Assembly (NCBI GenBank): GCA_903854995.1
Contig: CAINXS010000067.1
Coordinates: forward strand, 1-54,017
Origin: Candidatus Moraniibacteriota bacterium
GTDB lineage: Bacteria > Patescibacteriota > Minisyncoccia > Moranbacterales > UBA1568
Reading direction: 5' to 3'
DNA: 54,017 bases
The position numbers were made by a program, and so were the translations under genes. Shown in pieces: positions 9,497-18,960 of this stretch. A model generated the notes under the pieces. That model was not told where the DNA came from and ran no database searches. It was given only the letters and a program-made list of their open reading frames with translations. Each line of letters opens with the position of its first letter. The stretch's first letter is position 1.

Positions 9497-10075
9497 ATGG
9501 CAGCCAAGGATACGAGGGAATACGAGCTTTTTTATCTCGTCGGTGATTCGAAGGAGGCCGAGCTTCCGACGATTCGGACCGAGGTGGAGAAGATCGTGAC
9601 GGACTTCGGAGGAACGTTCCTGCCCGAGGAGACGGAGGAAAAGAGGAATCTTGCGTATGAGATTCTGGACGAGCGCCGCGGTACGTATGTGGCGCGCCGT
9701 TTCACGATGCCGGAAGCCGGTGACGAACCGTTCTCCGCGGAGGCGCCGGAAAAAGTGAATGCGATCGACGGGATGACCCGACTGCTTCAGCTGTACAAGC
9801 CGGTTTCGCGATTCATCCTGATCCGGGCTGAGAAACTCCCGGAGCTCAAGGCGATTCCGCGCGAGGAACGTGCGAAGCCGGTCCGACGTGACGATCGTCG
9901 TAGCAGTGGCGGAGGGCGCCGCTTCCCGGATCGCGGAGGGGAGCGCCGGTCCGTGGAGCCGGTCCGTGCCGAGAAGCCGACGGTGAAGGAGGAAGAAAAG
10001 CCGGTTGAAAACGAGAAGAAGCCGATCGCGCAGGAAGACCTCGATAAGCAGCTGAAGGAAGTGCTCGATATCTAA
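9497..10075 (+). CDS. rpsF: 30S ribosomal protein S6 with long charged C-terminal extension
   Basis: YELFYLVGDSKE... S6 fold; operon with ssb and rpsR. Confidence 0.88.
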   Translation: MAAKDTREYELFYLVGDSKEAELPTIRTEVEKIVTDFGGTFLPEETEEKRNLAYEILDERRGTYVARRFTMPEAGDEPFSAEAPEKVNAIDGMTRLLQLYKPVSRFILIRAEKLPELKAIPREERAKPVRRDDRRSSGGGRRFPDRGGERRSVEPVRAEKPTVKEEEKPVENEKKPIAQEDLDKQLKEVLDI

Positions 10076-10220
10076 AAGAAGTCACTAGCCACAAGTCGAA
10101 AGTCCATAAAGTCGGAACGGGAAAAAAGAAACACTCGGTTAACGGGTCAACGCGCTGAGCGCGGGATGTGATTGAAAACAATGAAAAGATCTAACAATAC
10201 GTAATCGGTAATCAAAATAT

Positions 10221-10739
10221 ATGAACGTGAACAGAGTGATCCTGGTGGGACGTCTGACACGCGATCCCGACATACGGACGACGCAGACCGGTCAGACGGT
10301 CGCGACCATCGGAATGGCGACAAACCATCACTGGACCGACAAGGCCGGCCAGAAACAGGAGAAGACCGAATTTCATACGGTCGTCCTCTGGGGGCGACTC
10401 GCGGAGATCGCCGGACAGTACCTTACGAAGGGCATGGAAGCGTTTTTCGAAGGGAGACTCCAGACCCGTTCGTTCGTGGGCAAGGACGGCGTGGAGCGAA
10501 AGACGACCGAAATCGTCGGCGAATCCATGCAGATCGGGTCTCGACCGCAGGGGAATCAGGGCGGCGGATATGCGCCGAGACAGGGCGGTTATTCCCAGGC
10601 TCCGGCCGGCGGCGGATCCGTGGCAGGTCCGCGTCCCGCGGCGCAGCGATCGGCGCCGGCCGCGATCGAAGACGAAATTCCGACCATCAACCTCGATGAC
10701 GAGAAAGACGAGATCCGGATCGAGGACGTCCCGTTCTAA
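10221..10739 (+). CDS. ssb: Single-stranded DNA-binding protein
   Basis: MNVNRVILVGRLTRDPDIRTTQTGQTVATIGMATN; acidic C-terminus ending DVPF. Confidence 0.97.
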   Translation: MNVNRVILVGRLTRDPDIRTTQTGQTVATIGMATNHHWTDKAGQKQEKTEFHTVVLWGRLAEIAGQYLTKGMEAFFEGRLQTRSFVGKDGVERKTTEIVGESMQIGSRPQGNQGGGYAPRQGGYSQAPAGGGSVAGPRPAAQRSAPAAIEDEIPTINLDDEKDEIRIEDVPF

Positions 10740-10821
10740 ACAGGACTTACAACTTACAACCGACAACCAGCAGCAATGATGAAGCGAGTTGTTCGGGATA
10801 ATTCGTTCGAATATCATATCT

Positions 10822-11016
10822 ATGGAAGACGCGATGCAGAAAAAGCTCGATCACCTCGATTACAAGGACGCCTATTTTCTTCGGAAGTTCCTGAACTCCC
10901 AGGGAAAGATCTATCCGCCGAAGCGGTACGGACTGTCGGCGAAGCAGCAGAAGGACGTGTCGCTCGCGATCAAGCGTGCGCGGTTCATGGGACTCATCCC
11001 GTACGTGGTGAAGTAG
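10822..11016 (+). CDS. rpsR: 30S ribosomal protein S18
   Basis: LDYKDAYFLRKFLNSQGKIYPPKRYGLSAKQQKDVSLAIKRARFMGLIPYV. Confidence 0.95.
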   Translation: MEDAMQKKLDHLDYKDAYFLRKFLNSQGKIYPPKRYGLSAKQQKDVSLAIKRARFMGLIPYVVK

Positions 11017-11181
11017 GTCATAGAACAGATAACAAAAAATTCATATATTCTTTTGGGTTTTTGTTTTCTTCGGCTGTTCGATGATATGCTTATTGTTATC
11101 TGACTGTCGTTCCATGTACCTGTTTAACGTTATCTGCTCATCGACTCCCGTTAGCCGTTAATTGATTTCTGCTGACCGCTT

Positions 11182-11739
11182 ATGCTCGGACTGAGCGACA
11201 TCAAGACCGGAAAAAAGATAGTATGGGACGGACAGCCGTTCGTCGTGCTCGATTACCAGCATTCCAAGACGGGACGTGCCGGCGCCGTCATGCGCACGAA
11301 GCTTCGCAATATCATCACCGGCGCGACGATCGAATACACGTTCCAGGACAAGGACAAGTTCGAGGAGGCGGAAACCTCGAAGTCCTCGGCCCAGTACCTG
11401 TATCCGGAAGGGGACGAGTATCATTTCATGGATTCGGAAAGTTACGAGCAGTTCGCCCTTTCCGCCGAGACGCTCGGCGATGCCGCGAAGTATCTTATCG
11501 AAGGGACCGAAGTCGTCATACTCAACTACGCCGGTCGCGCGATCAACGTCGAACTTCCCGTGAAGATGACGCTCGAGGTCGTCGATGCGCCGCCGGGACT
11601 CAAGGGCGATACGGCCTCGGGCGGCGACAAGGTCGTCACGCTCGAGAACGGGCTCAAACTGACCGTACCGCTCTTCATCTCCGCCGGAGACAAGGTGATA
11701 GTGAATACCGAGAAGGGGGCATACGTGTCACGGGCATAA
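11182..11739 (+). CDS. efp: Elongation factor P
   Basis: LSDIKTGKKIVWDGQPFVVLDYQHSKTGRAGAVMRTKLRN... Confidence 0.96.
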   Translation: MLGLSDIKTGKKIVWDGQPFVVLDYQHSKTGRAGAVMRTKLRNIITGATIEYTFQDKDKFEEAETSKSSAQYLYPEGDEYHFMDSESYEQFALSAETLGDAAKYLIEGTEVVILNYAGRAINVELPVKMTLEVVDAPPGLKGDTASGGDKVVTLENGLKLTVPLFISAGDKVIVNTEKGAYVSRA

Positions 11740-11871
11740 GCGCCGAACTGACAACTCACAACTGACAACGGAATCCGGAAGAAAGAATCAAGAATCAAGA
11801 ACGCACAGCACAAAGAAAGCCGCCCACGTGGGTGGTTTTTAGACTTTTTGTAGATACTTTTGGGAATAATT

Positions 11872-12135
11872 TCACATTCGGATCTCCGCTTCGGTCATGG
11901 TTTTTCGAAGTGTTCGTGCTCGGGATTTCAGGATGATTTTCCTATCGGATGGCATAAGTTTTACCTTTTTTTTTGGCTTTCCATTCTTCCAACCCCTCCT
12001 GTCACGTCGTTCGCGAACGACGTGACTGTCCTCCCCTTGGGACAAGGGGAGAGAACGTTTTATTATTACCTGTTCTCTATCCTGTGTTTTCTCCTTTGGG
12101 ACAAAGGAGAAGCAAAGAGGATTGGGGAATAGCAA
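11872..12135 (-). pseudogene. Truncated DUF559-like (endonuclease-related) remnant with embedded palindromic repeats
   Basis: Minus-strand ORF ends ARTLRKTMTEAEIRM*, resembling the start of the DUF559 domain; upstream part is translated palindromes. Confidence 0.5.
12001..12026. repeat. 26-bp perfect palindrome GTCACGTCGTTCGCGAACGACGTGAC
   Basis: Direct reading; followed by ctccccttgggacaaggggag and tctcctttgggacaaaggaga. Confidence 0.95.
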
Positions 12136-12141
12136 CAGCGA

Positions 12142-12672
12142 CTATTCTGAGTCAAGTTTTTTCTCTATCTCCAAAAAAGTCTTCCGAAGCGCAATAAGTT
12201 CCTCCTCCGAAAAAGGCGATAGCACGTAGGCGTCGGCGGGAATGTTTTCCGGCGGACGGCCGATGCCGATGCGGATGCGCGTGAAATCCTTGGTACCGAG
12301 TTTCTCGATAAGGTCGGCGACACCGTTGTGTCCCGCGGCTCCGGACCCCTTGGTGATCTTGAACGTACCTGAAGCGATGTCGAGGTCGTCATGAATGACG
12401 ATGATATCGTCGACGGGAATCTTGAAGAAGTCCATGACGGATCGGACGGACTCCCCGGAGCGGTTCATGAATGTTTCGGGCTTGAGAAGGATGGTCTTTT
12501 CGCCGTCATGCATGCCTGCCGAGACGGAACCCTTCCATTTTGTGTTCGGTTGAAACGGCTCGAGGCCCCACGTTTCGCTCAGGAAATCAAGAAACAAGAA
12601 CCCGGCATTGTGGCGGGTCTTTTCGTATTCTTTTCCCGGATTGCCGAGGCCGACGATGAGTTTCATAGACAT
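12142..12672 (-). CDS. pth: Peptidyl-tRNA hydrolase
   Basis: KLIVGLGNPGKEYEKTRHNAGF, KPETFMNRSGESV, GSGAAGHNGVADLIEKLGT. Confidence 0.96.
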   Translation of the reverse strand: MSMKLIVGLGNPGKEYEKTRHNAGFLFLDFLSETWGLEPFQPNTKWKGSVSAGMHDGEKTILLKPETFMNRSGESVRSVMDFFKIPVDDIIVIHDDLDIASGTFKITKGSGAAGHNGVADLIEKLGTKDFTRIRIGIGRPPENIPADAYVLSPFSEEELIALRKTFLEIEKKLDSE

Positions 12673-12835
12673 TTTATTATGTATTTATCATACCATTATA
12701 ATCGTTCCAGGAGTCGAATTGTATCCGTATGTCAGAAATTATTTCGTTAACGCGTTAACGAGTTTTTCCGCCAATCGATTTCTGTTTCCCTGTTTTCTGC
12801 CTTCTGTTAACTGTTATCTGCTCTCTGTTATCTGA

Positions 12836-14281
12836 CTATCGTGTCTGCGGCGTGAAATATTCCGAGAAGGGGTCGTCGCCGGCCGCGTCGGACGAGTCGC
12901 TGCCGAGCGATGCCTCCGGCAGAGGGTGTTCTTTCACGTCGTTCCCGATGACGATGACAAAGTCCGCATCCTTGGTCCCGGCCGGGAGTGTCGGCATGTC
13001 GGCGGTCCTCTCAAGCGAGAACGTGCCGAGGAGCGAGTCGAGCGTGAACGGTTTGCCGAGATTCGTACGGTCGAAGACGGCACTCTTCGGGGACATCCTT
13101 ATCGTGTTTTCCGTCGAAACCCGGATGTCCTCGGCGGGAACGGCATCATTGAGCGCGGCCGCGAACCGGCTCGCGACGGACGCCTCTTCGGGTCGTGACA
13201 GGATGAGGATGGATGCCTTCTCCTGTTCCATCCCGCCGCGTTTCCGATCGAGTTCCTGCTTGTCGAATATGTTGGAAGCGAGATCGCGGATCTCGTTCCA
13301 GTTTCCGGTACGCGGAACGAGAATGAACGCCCGGATCCCGTTCATGTCCATATGTGAGACCCTGAGGAGACTCTCCTTTTTCCACGCGTCGACGACCGCC
13401 GTCGAGGCGTTGCGGAGATCGGTCGTCTTTCCAATCTCGATAAGACTCCCGATCTGGCTCATCGTCAGATTCGTACGGACGCTGTCACCCAGGGTGTCGA
13501 GCAGCCGGTTCGCGGTGAAAACATCGAGATATGTCCTGATCGAAAGGGCCTTTTCCTGAAACGCCTTTATGATCTGCTGCTGGCGTTTCGCCCGGCCGAA
13601 ATCGCCTTCGGGGTCGTCGTGCCGTTCCCGGGCGTATTTGAGCGCCGTCGCCCCGTCGAGCGTATGCCATCCGGCCGAAAGTTCGAATGTCTCGTAGCTG
13701 TAATTTTTTCCGGGATAGCGGGTGTCGAGTATGTCGCGTGCCGATTCGACGCGGATGCCGCCGATGTCGTCGATGACCTTTTCGAATCCGTCGAAGTCGA
13801 GCGCCGCATAGTAGGGGATGTCCTGCCCCGTCAGTTCTTCCACGGCACCGATGACCGAATCGGCGCCATCGCCCTGGTTGAGTCCGTACTGGTAGACGGA
13901 GTTGAGTTTGGTATACAGGCCCGAACCCGGAATCGGTACGAACAGATCGCGCGGAATGGAGAGGAACGCGGCGCGATGTTCGCGGGTGTCGATACTCGCA
14001 AGCATGATCGTGTCGGTCAGATTCTGGCCGGGATAGTTTTTTCCGGCACGACCGAGGAGCAGGATGTTGACCCTCCCGTTTTCCTCGCCTTTGAGCGGCT
14101 CGCGCTTTCCTCCCGGAAGAACGGATGCGAGGTTCCCGAACGCTCCGGACGATGACGCATTGTCGACGTGGATCTTTTCCGCGGTTCGGAGCACCCGGAT
14201 CCCGAGGAAAAGCAGTGCTACCGTCGGAACGGCGATCACTGCGGCGATCAGGTATCTTATGCTGTTTTTCCCTTTATCCAT
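12836..14281 (-). CDS. LytR-CpsA-Psr (LCP) family protein
   Basis: N-terminal TM, RVNILLLGRAGK...TDTIMLASIDTREHRAAFLSIPRDLFV, ALKYARERHDDPEGDFGRAKRQQQII. Confidence 0.93.
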   Translation of the reverse strand: MDKGKNSIRYLIAAVIAVPTVALLFLGIRVLRTAEKIHVDNASSSGAFGNLASVLPGGKREPLKGEENGRVNILLLGRAGKNYPGQNLTDTIMLASIDTREHRAAFLSIPRDLFVPIPGSGLYTKLNSVYQYGLNQGDGADSVIGAVEELTGQDIPYYAALDFDGFEKVIDDIGGIRVESARDILDTRYPGKNYSYETFELSAGWHTLDGATALKYARERHDDPEGDFGRAKRQQQIIKAFQEKALSIRTYLDVFTANRLLDTLGDSVRTNLTMSQIGSLIEIGKTTDLRNASTAVVDAWKKESLLRVSHMDMNGIRAFILVPRTGNWNEIRDLASNIFDKQELDRKRGGMEQEKASILILSRPEEASVASRFAAALNDAVPAEDIRVSTENTIRMSPKSAVFDRTNLGKPFTLDSLLGTFSLERTADMPTLPAGTKDADFVIVIGNDVKEHPLPEASLGSDSSDAAGDDPFSEYFTPQTR

Positions 14282-14390
14282 GGTATTTTACGGAGTGTTT
14301 CGGATGCTTGATTTTCCGTCGGAAACGTGATATCATGGCAACGTTTGATTCTCATTCACGGAGGAATGACTCCTCCTGATTTTCTTCATT

Positions 14391-15047
14391 ATGATCGCGA
14401 ACCCCGACCGACCGGGTCTTCCGAAGCGTGAAGCCGACTCGAAAAACGGAAGCGAGGAGGAGCTCTCCGCCGGACAATTCTTTCTCGAGATGGTGAAGGT
14501 GTTCCTGTTGGCCGCCGTCATCATCATACCAGTACGTGTCTTTCTCTTCCAGCCGTTCTTCGTTCAGGGTTCGAGCATGCAGCCGAATTTCGAAAACGGC
14601 GAGTATCTCGTCGTCAACGAATTCGGGTACAAGAAGACCCGGGTAGGTCTTCCCGAAACCCCGTTCTTCACGGTCTCGCCGTTTTATTCGCTGACGCGGC
14701 AGGAACCGATAGTCTTCCGATCCCCGCAGAAAGAAGGCTTGTACCTGATCAAGCGCGTCATCGGTCTTCCGGGTGAAACCGTGCGGATCGAACATTCGAA
14801 CATCATCATCACGGACGCCGAGCATCCGGACGGGTTCAGGCTCGACGAATCATCGTATCTCGCATCGTCGGTCATAACGACGGATATGAAACCGCTGACC
14901 CTCGGGGCCGACCAGTATTTCGTTCTCGGCGACAACCGCATGAACAGCCTCGATTCCCGCGTATTCGGTCCCGTCGATCGGGGGCTCGTCGTCGGGAAGG
15001 TGCTCTTCCGGGCGTGGCCGATTACGCGGGGCGAGTGGTACCGGTGA
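14391..15047 (+). CDS. lepB: Signal peptidase I
   Basis: VQGSSMQPNFENGEYLVVN, YLIKRVIGLPGE, YFVLGDNRMNSLDSRVFGPV. Confidence 0.96.
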   Translation: MIANPDRPGLPKREADSKNGSEEELSAGQFFLEMVKVFLLAAVIIIPVRVFLFQPFFVQGSSMQPNFENGEYLVVNEFGYKKTRVGLPETPFFTVSPFYSLTRQEPIVFRSPQKEGLYLIKRVIGLPGETVRIEHSNIIITDAEHPDGFRLDESSYLASSVITTDMKPLTLGADQYFVLGDNRMNSLDSRVFGPVDRGLVVGKVLFRAWPITRGEWYR

Positions 15048-15096
15048 ACCGACGTTTCGGATATTTTCGTAATAAAGCAGCATAAGCGACCCGTCT

Positions 15097-16539
15097 ATGA
15101 CTCCGAAGAAGACCGTGCTCCCGAAGAAGGCCAAACCGGCGGCGAAGAAGCCGGTGGCAAAGTCCGCCGTGAAGCCGGAAAAGAAGTCCGTGGCGAAAGC
15201 CGCTCCGGCACCGCTCGTTTCCGAGAACGAGCTCCTCATGCAGTCATTGCGCGGCATGCGCGATATTCTGCCCGACGAGCAGCCGTATTGGGAGCGCGTG
15301 AGGCGGAGCCTATCCACGGCCGCGCAGGACTACGGGTTCCAGCGTATCGATACGCCGACAGTCGAATACCTGCATCTTTTCGTGCGTTCCATCAAGGAAG
15401 GGACGGACATCATAGACAAGGAGATCTACTCGTTCCAGACCCGTGGCGGAGACCGCGTGGCGCTCCGGCCCGAGTTCACCGCCGGAATCGGTCGCGCCTA
15501 CATCCAGCACGGGATGAGTGTGCTTCCGAAGCCGATCCGCCTCTTCTCCATGGGACCGGTGTTCCGTTATGACCGGCCTCAGGAGGGACGATATCGCGAA
15601 TTATGGCAGGGGGACTTCGAAGTGTTCGGCGAGGCCGATCCGATATTGGATGCCCAGGTGATGCAGGTCGCGTACCGTGTCGTCCGGGAGCTCGGTCTCA
15701 AGGATGTCGAATTTCAGGTGAACTCCATCGGAACGCCCGAATCGCGCAAGCGATATGAGAAGGCTCTGGTCCGGTTCCTCGAGTCCCAGAAGCACAAGCT
15801 CTGTCAGGTGTGTCGCGAGCGTCTTACGACGAACCCGATGCGCATCCTCGACTGCAAGGAGGACAAGTGCGTGCAACTGACCTCGCAGGTCCCGCAGGCG
15901 CTCGATTTCCTCGACGACGAGTCACGCGCGCACTTCAAATCGTTGCTCGAGTATCTGGACGAGCTCGAACTTCCGTATTCCATCAATCCTCGTCTCGTCC
16001 GCGGACTCGACTATTACACGCGGACCGTGTTCGAGATCTGGTCGACCGACCGTGAGGGGAAGAAATACGCGCTCGGTGGCGGTGGCCGGTACGACAACCT
16101 CATACAGGAGCTCGGTGGCGAGCCGACGCCGGCGATCGGTTTCGGCCTCGGTCTCGACCGCGTCGTGCTTGAGATGAAGCGTACCCAGGTGCGGCCGTAC
16201 GAATTTCCGAAGCCACGCGTGTTTCTCGCGCAGCTCGGCGATCTTGCGAAGAAGAAAAGCCTCAGGCTGTTTTCCGAACTTGAGAAGCACGGCATCCTGA
16301 CGACGGAGAGCTTCGGTCGCGGAAGTCTCAAGGCGCAGATGCGCGTCGCGGGACGGCTCGGCGTGGAGGTGACGATCATCCTCGGTCAGAAGGAAGCCCT
16401 TGATGGCACGGCCATCGTGAAGGATATGGTGTCGGGGACGCAGGAGACCGTCACGCAGGAACGACTCGTGGATGCCGTGAAAAAAATCCTCAAGACGAAC
16501 GTGACGCTTGCACATCCGCCCGTGAAATCCGAAAAGTGA
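15097..16539 (+). CDS. hisS: Histidyl-tRNA synthetase with Lys/Ala/Pro-rich N-terminal extension
   Basis: RGMRDILPDE, LRPEFTAGIGRAYI, RGLDYYTRTVFEI, ALGGGGRYDNLI. Confidence 0.96.
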   Translation: MTPKKTVLPKKAKPAAKKPVAKSAVKPEKKSVAKAAPAPLVSENELLMQSLRGMRDILPDEQPYWERVRRSLSTAAQDYGFQRIDTPTVEYLHLFVRSIKEGTDIIDKEIYSFQTRGGDRVALRPEFTAGIGRAYIQHGMSVLPKPIRLFSMGPVFRYDRPQEGRYRELWQGDFEVFGEADPILDAQVMQVAYRVVRELGLKDVEFQVNSIGTPESRKRYEKALVRFLESQKHKLCQVCRERLTTNPMRILDCKEDKCVQLTSQVPQALDFLDDESRAHFKSLLEYLDELELPYSINPRLVRGLDYYTRTVFEIWSTDREGKKYALGGGGRYDNLIQELGGEPTPAIGFGLGLDRVVLEMKRTQVRPYEFPKPRVFLAQLGDLAKKKSLRLFSELEKHGILTTESFGRGSLKAQMRVAGRLGVEVTIILGQKEALDGTAIVKDMVSGTQETVTQERLVDAVKKILKTNVTLAHPPVKSEK

Positions 16540-16554
16540 TCGTTCCGACGCAGT

Positions 16555-16908
16555 ATGGAAGAGACCGTTTTCGACAAAATCATACGGAAAGAGATTCCGG
16601 CGGACATCGTGCTCGAGACGGACGAGCTGATCGCGTTTCACGATATTCATCCGCTCGCGCCTGTGCACGTCCTCATCATCCCGAAACGTCGAATCGAGAC
16701 TATCGACGACCTTGAGGACGGGGACGCGGGGCTTGCGGGGCGCATGATCATCGCTGCGCGCGATATCGCGAGGGACTTGAACATTTCCCGGAAAGGGTAT
16801 AAGCTTCTGTTTCGGGTCGGTCATGACGGCGGGCAGGAAATCCCGCATATTCATCTGCACCTGATCGGCGGGGCCAGGCTCTCGGAAGGGATCCGACCCG
16901 CGAAATGA
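16555..16908 (+). CDS. HIT family (HINT-like) protein
   Basis: FDKIIRKEIPADIVLETDELIAFHDIHPLAPVHVLIIPKR...IPHIHLHLIGG. Confidence 0.95.
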   Translation: MEETVFDKIIRKEIPADIVLETDELIAFHDIHPLAPVHVLIIPKRRIETIDDLEDGDAGLAGRMIIAARDIARDLNISRKGYKLLFRVGHDGGQEIPHIHLHLIGGARLSEGIRPAK

Positions 16909-16979
16909 AAGAGACGCCCGAAAGGGCCGGGATGAGGCGGAAATTCAATCGATATCACTAGGAAAGGAGGTCGGTATAC

Positions 16980-17234
16980 ATGATACAGGTACGTAAGAAG
17001 GAAAAGGAGACGCCGGAAAGCATGATCCGTCGTTTTTCTCGGCGTGTCCAGCAGAGCGGCACGCTTCAGCGCGCGCGAAAGCTTCGCTTCCGTCGCGAGG
17101 AGAAGAGCAAGACCGAGCGTCGCAATGAGGCGCTCTACAAGACGAAGATCCGCAAGGAAATCGGCCGGCTGAAGAAATTCGGAAAATTCGACGATGAATC
17201 GCTCCGCGAGATCAAGAAAAAACTCAACCGCTAA
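16980..17234 (+). CDS. rpsU: 30S ribosomal protein S21
   Basis: S21-like basic protein, strong SD (aaaggaggt), followed by yqeY. Confidence 0.85.
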   Translation: MIQVRKKEKETPESMIRRFSRRVQQSGTLQRARKLRFRREEKSKTERRNEALYKTKIRKEIGRLKKFGKFDDESLREIKKKLNR

Positions 17235-17247
17235 ACCATAGTCCGCT

Positions 17248-17700
17248 ATGACCCTCTACGAAACGATCCAGGGCGACCTCAAGGAGGCCATGAAGGCGGG
17301 GGACGCCGTACGACGCGACGTGATCCGTATGGTCGGGAGCGCGCTCAAGAACGAGGCGATCGAACTCCGGAAGCCAGCGGTCGAGCTGACCGATGCCGAG
17401 TCGGTTGCCGTTTTGCGACGGCTGGCCAAGCAGCGTCGCGAGAGCATCGCGAGCTTTCTCGCGGGCGGTCGTCCGGAACTTGCCGAGCAGGAAGAGTCCG
17501 AGCTTTCGGTCATCGGCGCGTATCTCCCGGCGAATCTTCCTGATGATGAAATCCGGAAGCTTGTCGCCGAAGCGAAAGCCGAGACCGGAGCCGCGTCGAA
17601 AGCCGACTTCGGAAAGCTCATGGGAGCCGTATCGAAGAAGGTCGCCGGTCGCGCGGACGGGAACGCCGTCAAAGTCCTCGTCGAGGAAACGCTTTCCTAG
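17248..17700 (+). CDS. yqeY: GatB/YqeY domain-containing protein
   Basis: TLYETIQGDLKEAMKAGDAVRRDVIRMVGSALKNEAIELRK...GKLMGAVSKKVAGRADGNAV. Confidence 0.93.
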   Translation: MTLYETIQGDLKEAMKAGDAVRRDVIRMVGSALKNEAIELRKPAVELTDAESVAVLRRLAKQRRESIASFLAGGRPELAEQEESELSVIGAYLPANLPDDEIRKLVAEAKAETGAASKADFGKLMGAVSKKVAGRADGNAVKVLVEETLS

Positions 17701-17704
17701 TCGC

Positions 17705-18157
17705 ATGGAACCCGAACTCGACATCGTGAGGAATATCGATTGCGAGTCTGACGATGATTTTTTTGTCGCGGTCGTGAAAGAGACGATAGCCCGATCCGGG
17801 CTGTCGTCTCTTTCCTCGTACCGCACCGTATCCGCGGGTATCGCGCTCGTGACCGACGAGGCGATCGCGGAACTCAACGGGACGTATCGGGGCAAGGCCG
17901 TGCCGACCGACGTCCTGTCGTTTTCGGAACACGAGGGGGAGGAGATCCGTCCCGATGCGGACGGGAACATATTTCTCGGCGATCTCGTGATCGCGCCCGA
18001 CTTCGTGCGCCGTGCGGCGGCGGGGGATGGCGTTCCGTTCCGTATGGAACTCGCGTTCGTCTGTTCGCATGGCATACTCCACCTCCTCGGATTCGATCAT
18101 TCTCCCGAAATGTTCCGGATCCAGGATGAAGTGACGGAGACATTCTTTCCCCGCTGA
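17705..18157 (+). CDS. ybeY: Endoribonuclease YbeY
   Basis: YRGKAVPTDVLSF, CSHGILHLLGFDH. Confidence 0.93.
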   Translation: MEPELDIVRNIDCESDDDFFVAVVKETIARSGLSSLSSYRTVSAGIALVTDEAIAELNGTYRGKAVPTDVLSFSEHEGEEIRPDADGNIFLGDLVIAPDFVRRAAAGDGVPFRMELAFVCSHGILHLLGFDHSPEMFRIQDEVTETFFPR

Positions 18158-18229
18158 TATCCGCGCGCGTTGGCGGGGCGCGCCGTTCCATTGTAAAATA
18201 TCCGACGACGGTCCGAATCATTTTTTCCT

Positions 18230-18589
18230 ATGATGAAATTCGTAAAAAGTTTTCGACATGCCGCGGACGGGATCCGCAGTGCGGCGTCGACGGAACGGAA
18301 TTTCCGTATCGAGCTCGTGTTGGCGGCGGGAGCATTCGCGCTTTCCTGGGTCCTCCCTCTTTCCGTGACGGAGCGGGCCATGGTGTTTCTGACTATCGGT
18401 ATCATTCTCGCGCTCGAGCTGCTGAATACCGCTTTCGAACAGTTGACCGATATGCTGAGCCCGCAGTTTCATGAAAAGGTGAAGACCATCAAGGATCTTG
18501 CCGCCGGCGCGGTGCTGCTTTCGTCTTTCAGCGCGGTTCTCGTCGGGCTTGTCATCTTCGCACCGCATCTCGTGGCGCTGTTTTCGTGA
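18230..18589 (+). CDS. dgkA: Diacylglycerol/undecaprenol kinase
   Basis: FRHAADGIRSAASTERNFRIEL...ALELLNTAFEQLTD...KTIKDLAAGAVLLSS. Confidence 0.92.
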   Translation: MMKFVKSFRHAADGIRSAASTERNFRIELVLAAGAFALSWVLPLSVTERAMVFLTIGIILALELLNTAFEQLTDMLSPQFHEKVKTIKDLAAGAVLLSSFSAVLVGLVIFAPHLVALFS

Positions 18590-18671
18590 CATCGAGCCGA
18601 TATCTTCCGAATCTTCCGACCAAAATTCGTAGAGACGAGGCATGCCTCATTTCTACGTTCGTGCTCGCGGT

Positions 18672-18700
18672 TTGACAAAAAAATCATCCTGGTCTATTCT
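18672..18700 (+). promoter_or_regulatory. Strong sigma70-type promoter
   Basis: TTGACA-17 nt-TATTCT. Confidence 0.8.
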
Positions 18701-18768
18701 TGTATTGGAAGGCTGGTTCGTTTAACAGTTTTCCCGTTTTCAAAACTTTTTAACAAAAGGAGTTAGCC

Positions 18769-18939
18769 ATGAATCATGGAACTGGAACTCTGTCGTTACT
18801 GCTGACCAACGGCGGAAAGACGGGCAGGTTAATCGACAACGGCGATAAAAGGATTGAGGGTGGCCTGAACCGCATCTTCCCAGGCAACTCTTCCATCGCT
18901 GTCGCTGACCTCGGCCAGAACTACTCTACCGCTGCTTGA
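18769..18939 (+). CDS. 56-aa small protein of unknown function (not in the ORF track)
   Basis: MNHGTGTLSLLLTNGGKTGRLIDNGDKRIEGGLNRIFPGNSSIAVADLGQNYSTAA*; SD AAAAGGAG 6 nt before ATG; own promoter and terminator. Confidence 0.8.
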   Translation: MNHGTGTLSLLLTNGGKTGRLIDNGDKRIEGGLNRIFPGNSSIAVADLGQNYSTAA

Positions 18940-18960
18940 GGTAAAATAACCTGGCAGCTT

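Noticed and set aside
11860-12132. 90-aa plus-strand ORF MGIISHSDLRFGHGF...
   Set aside because: Translation of palindromic repeats opposite the DUF559-like remnant; no coding signature.
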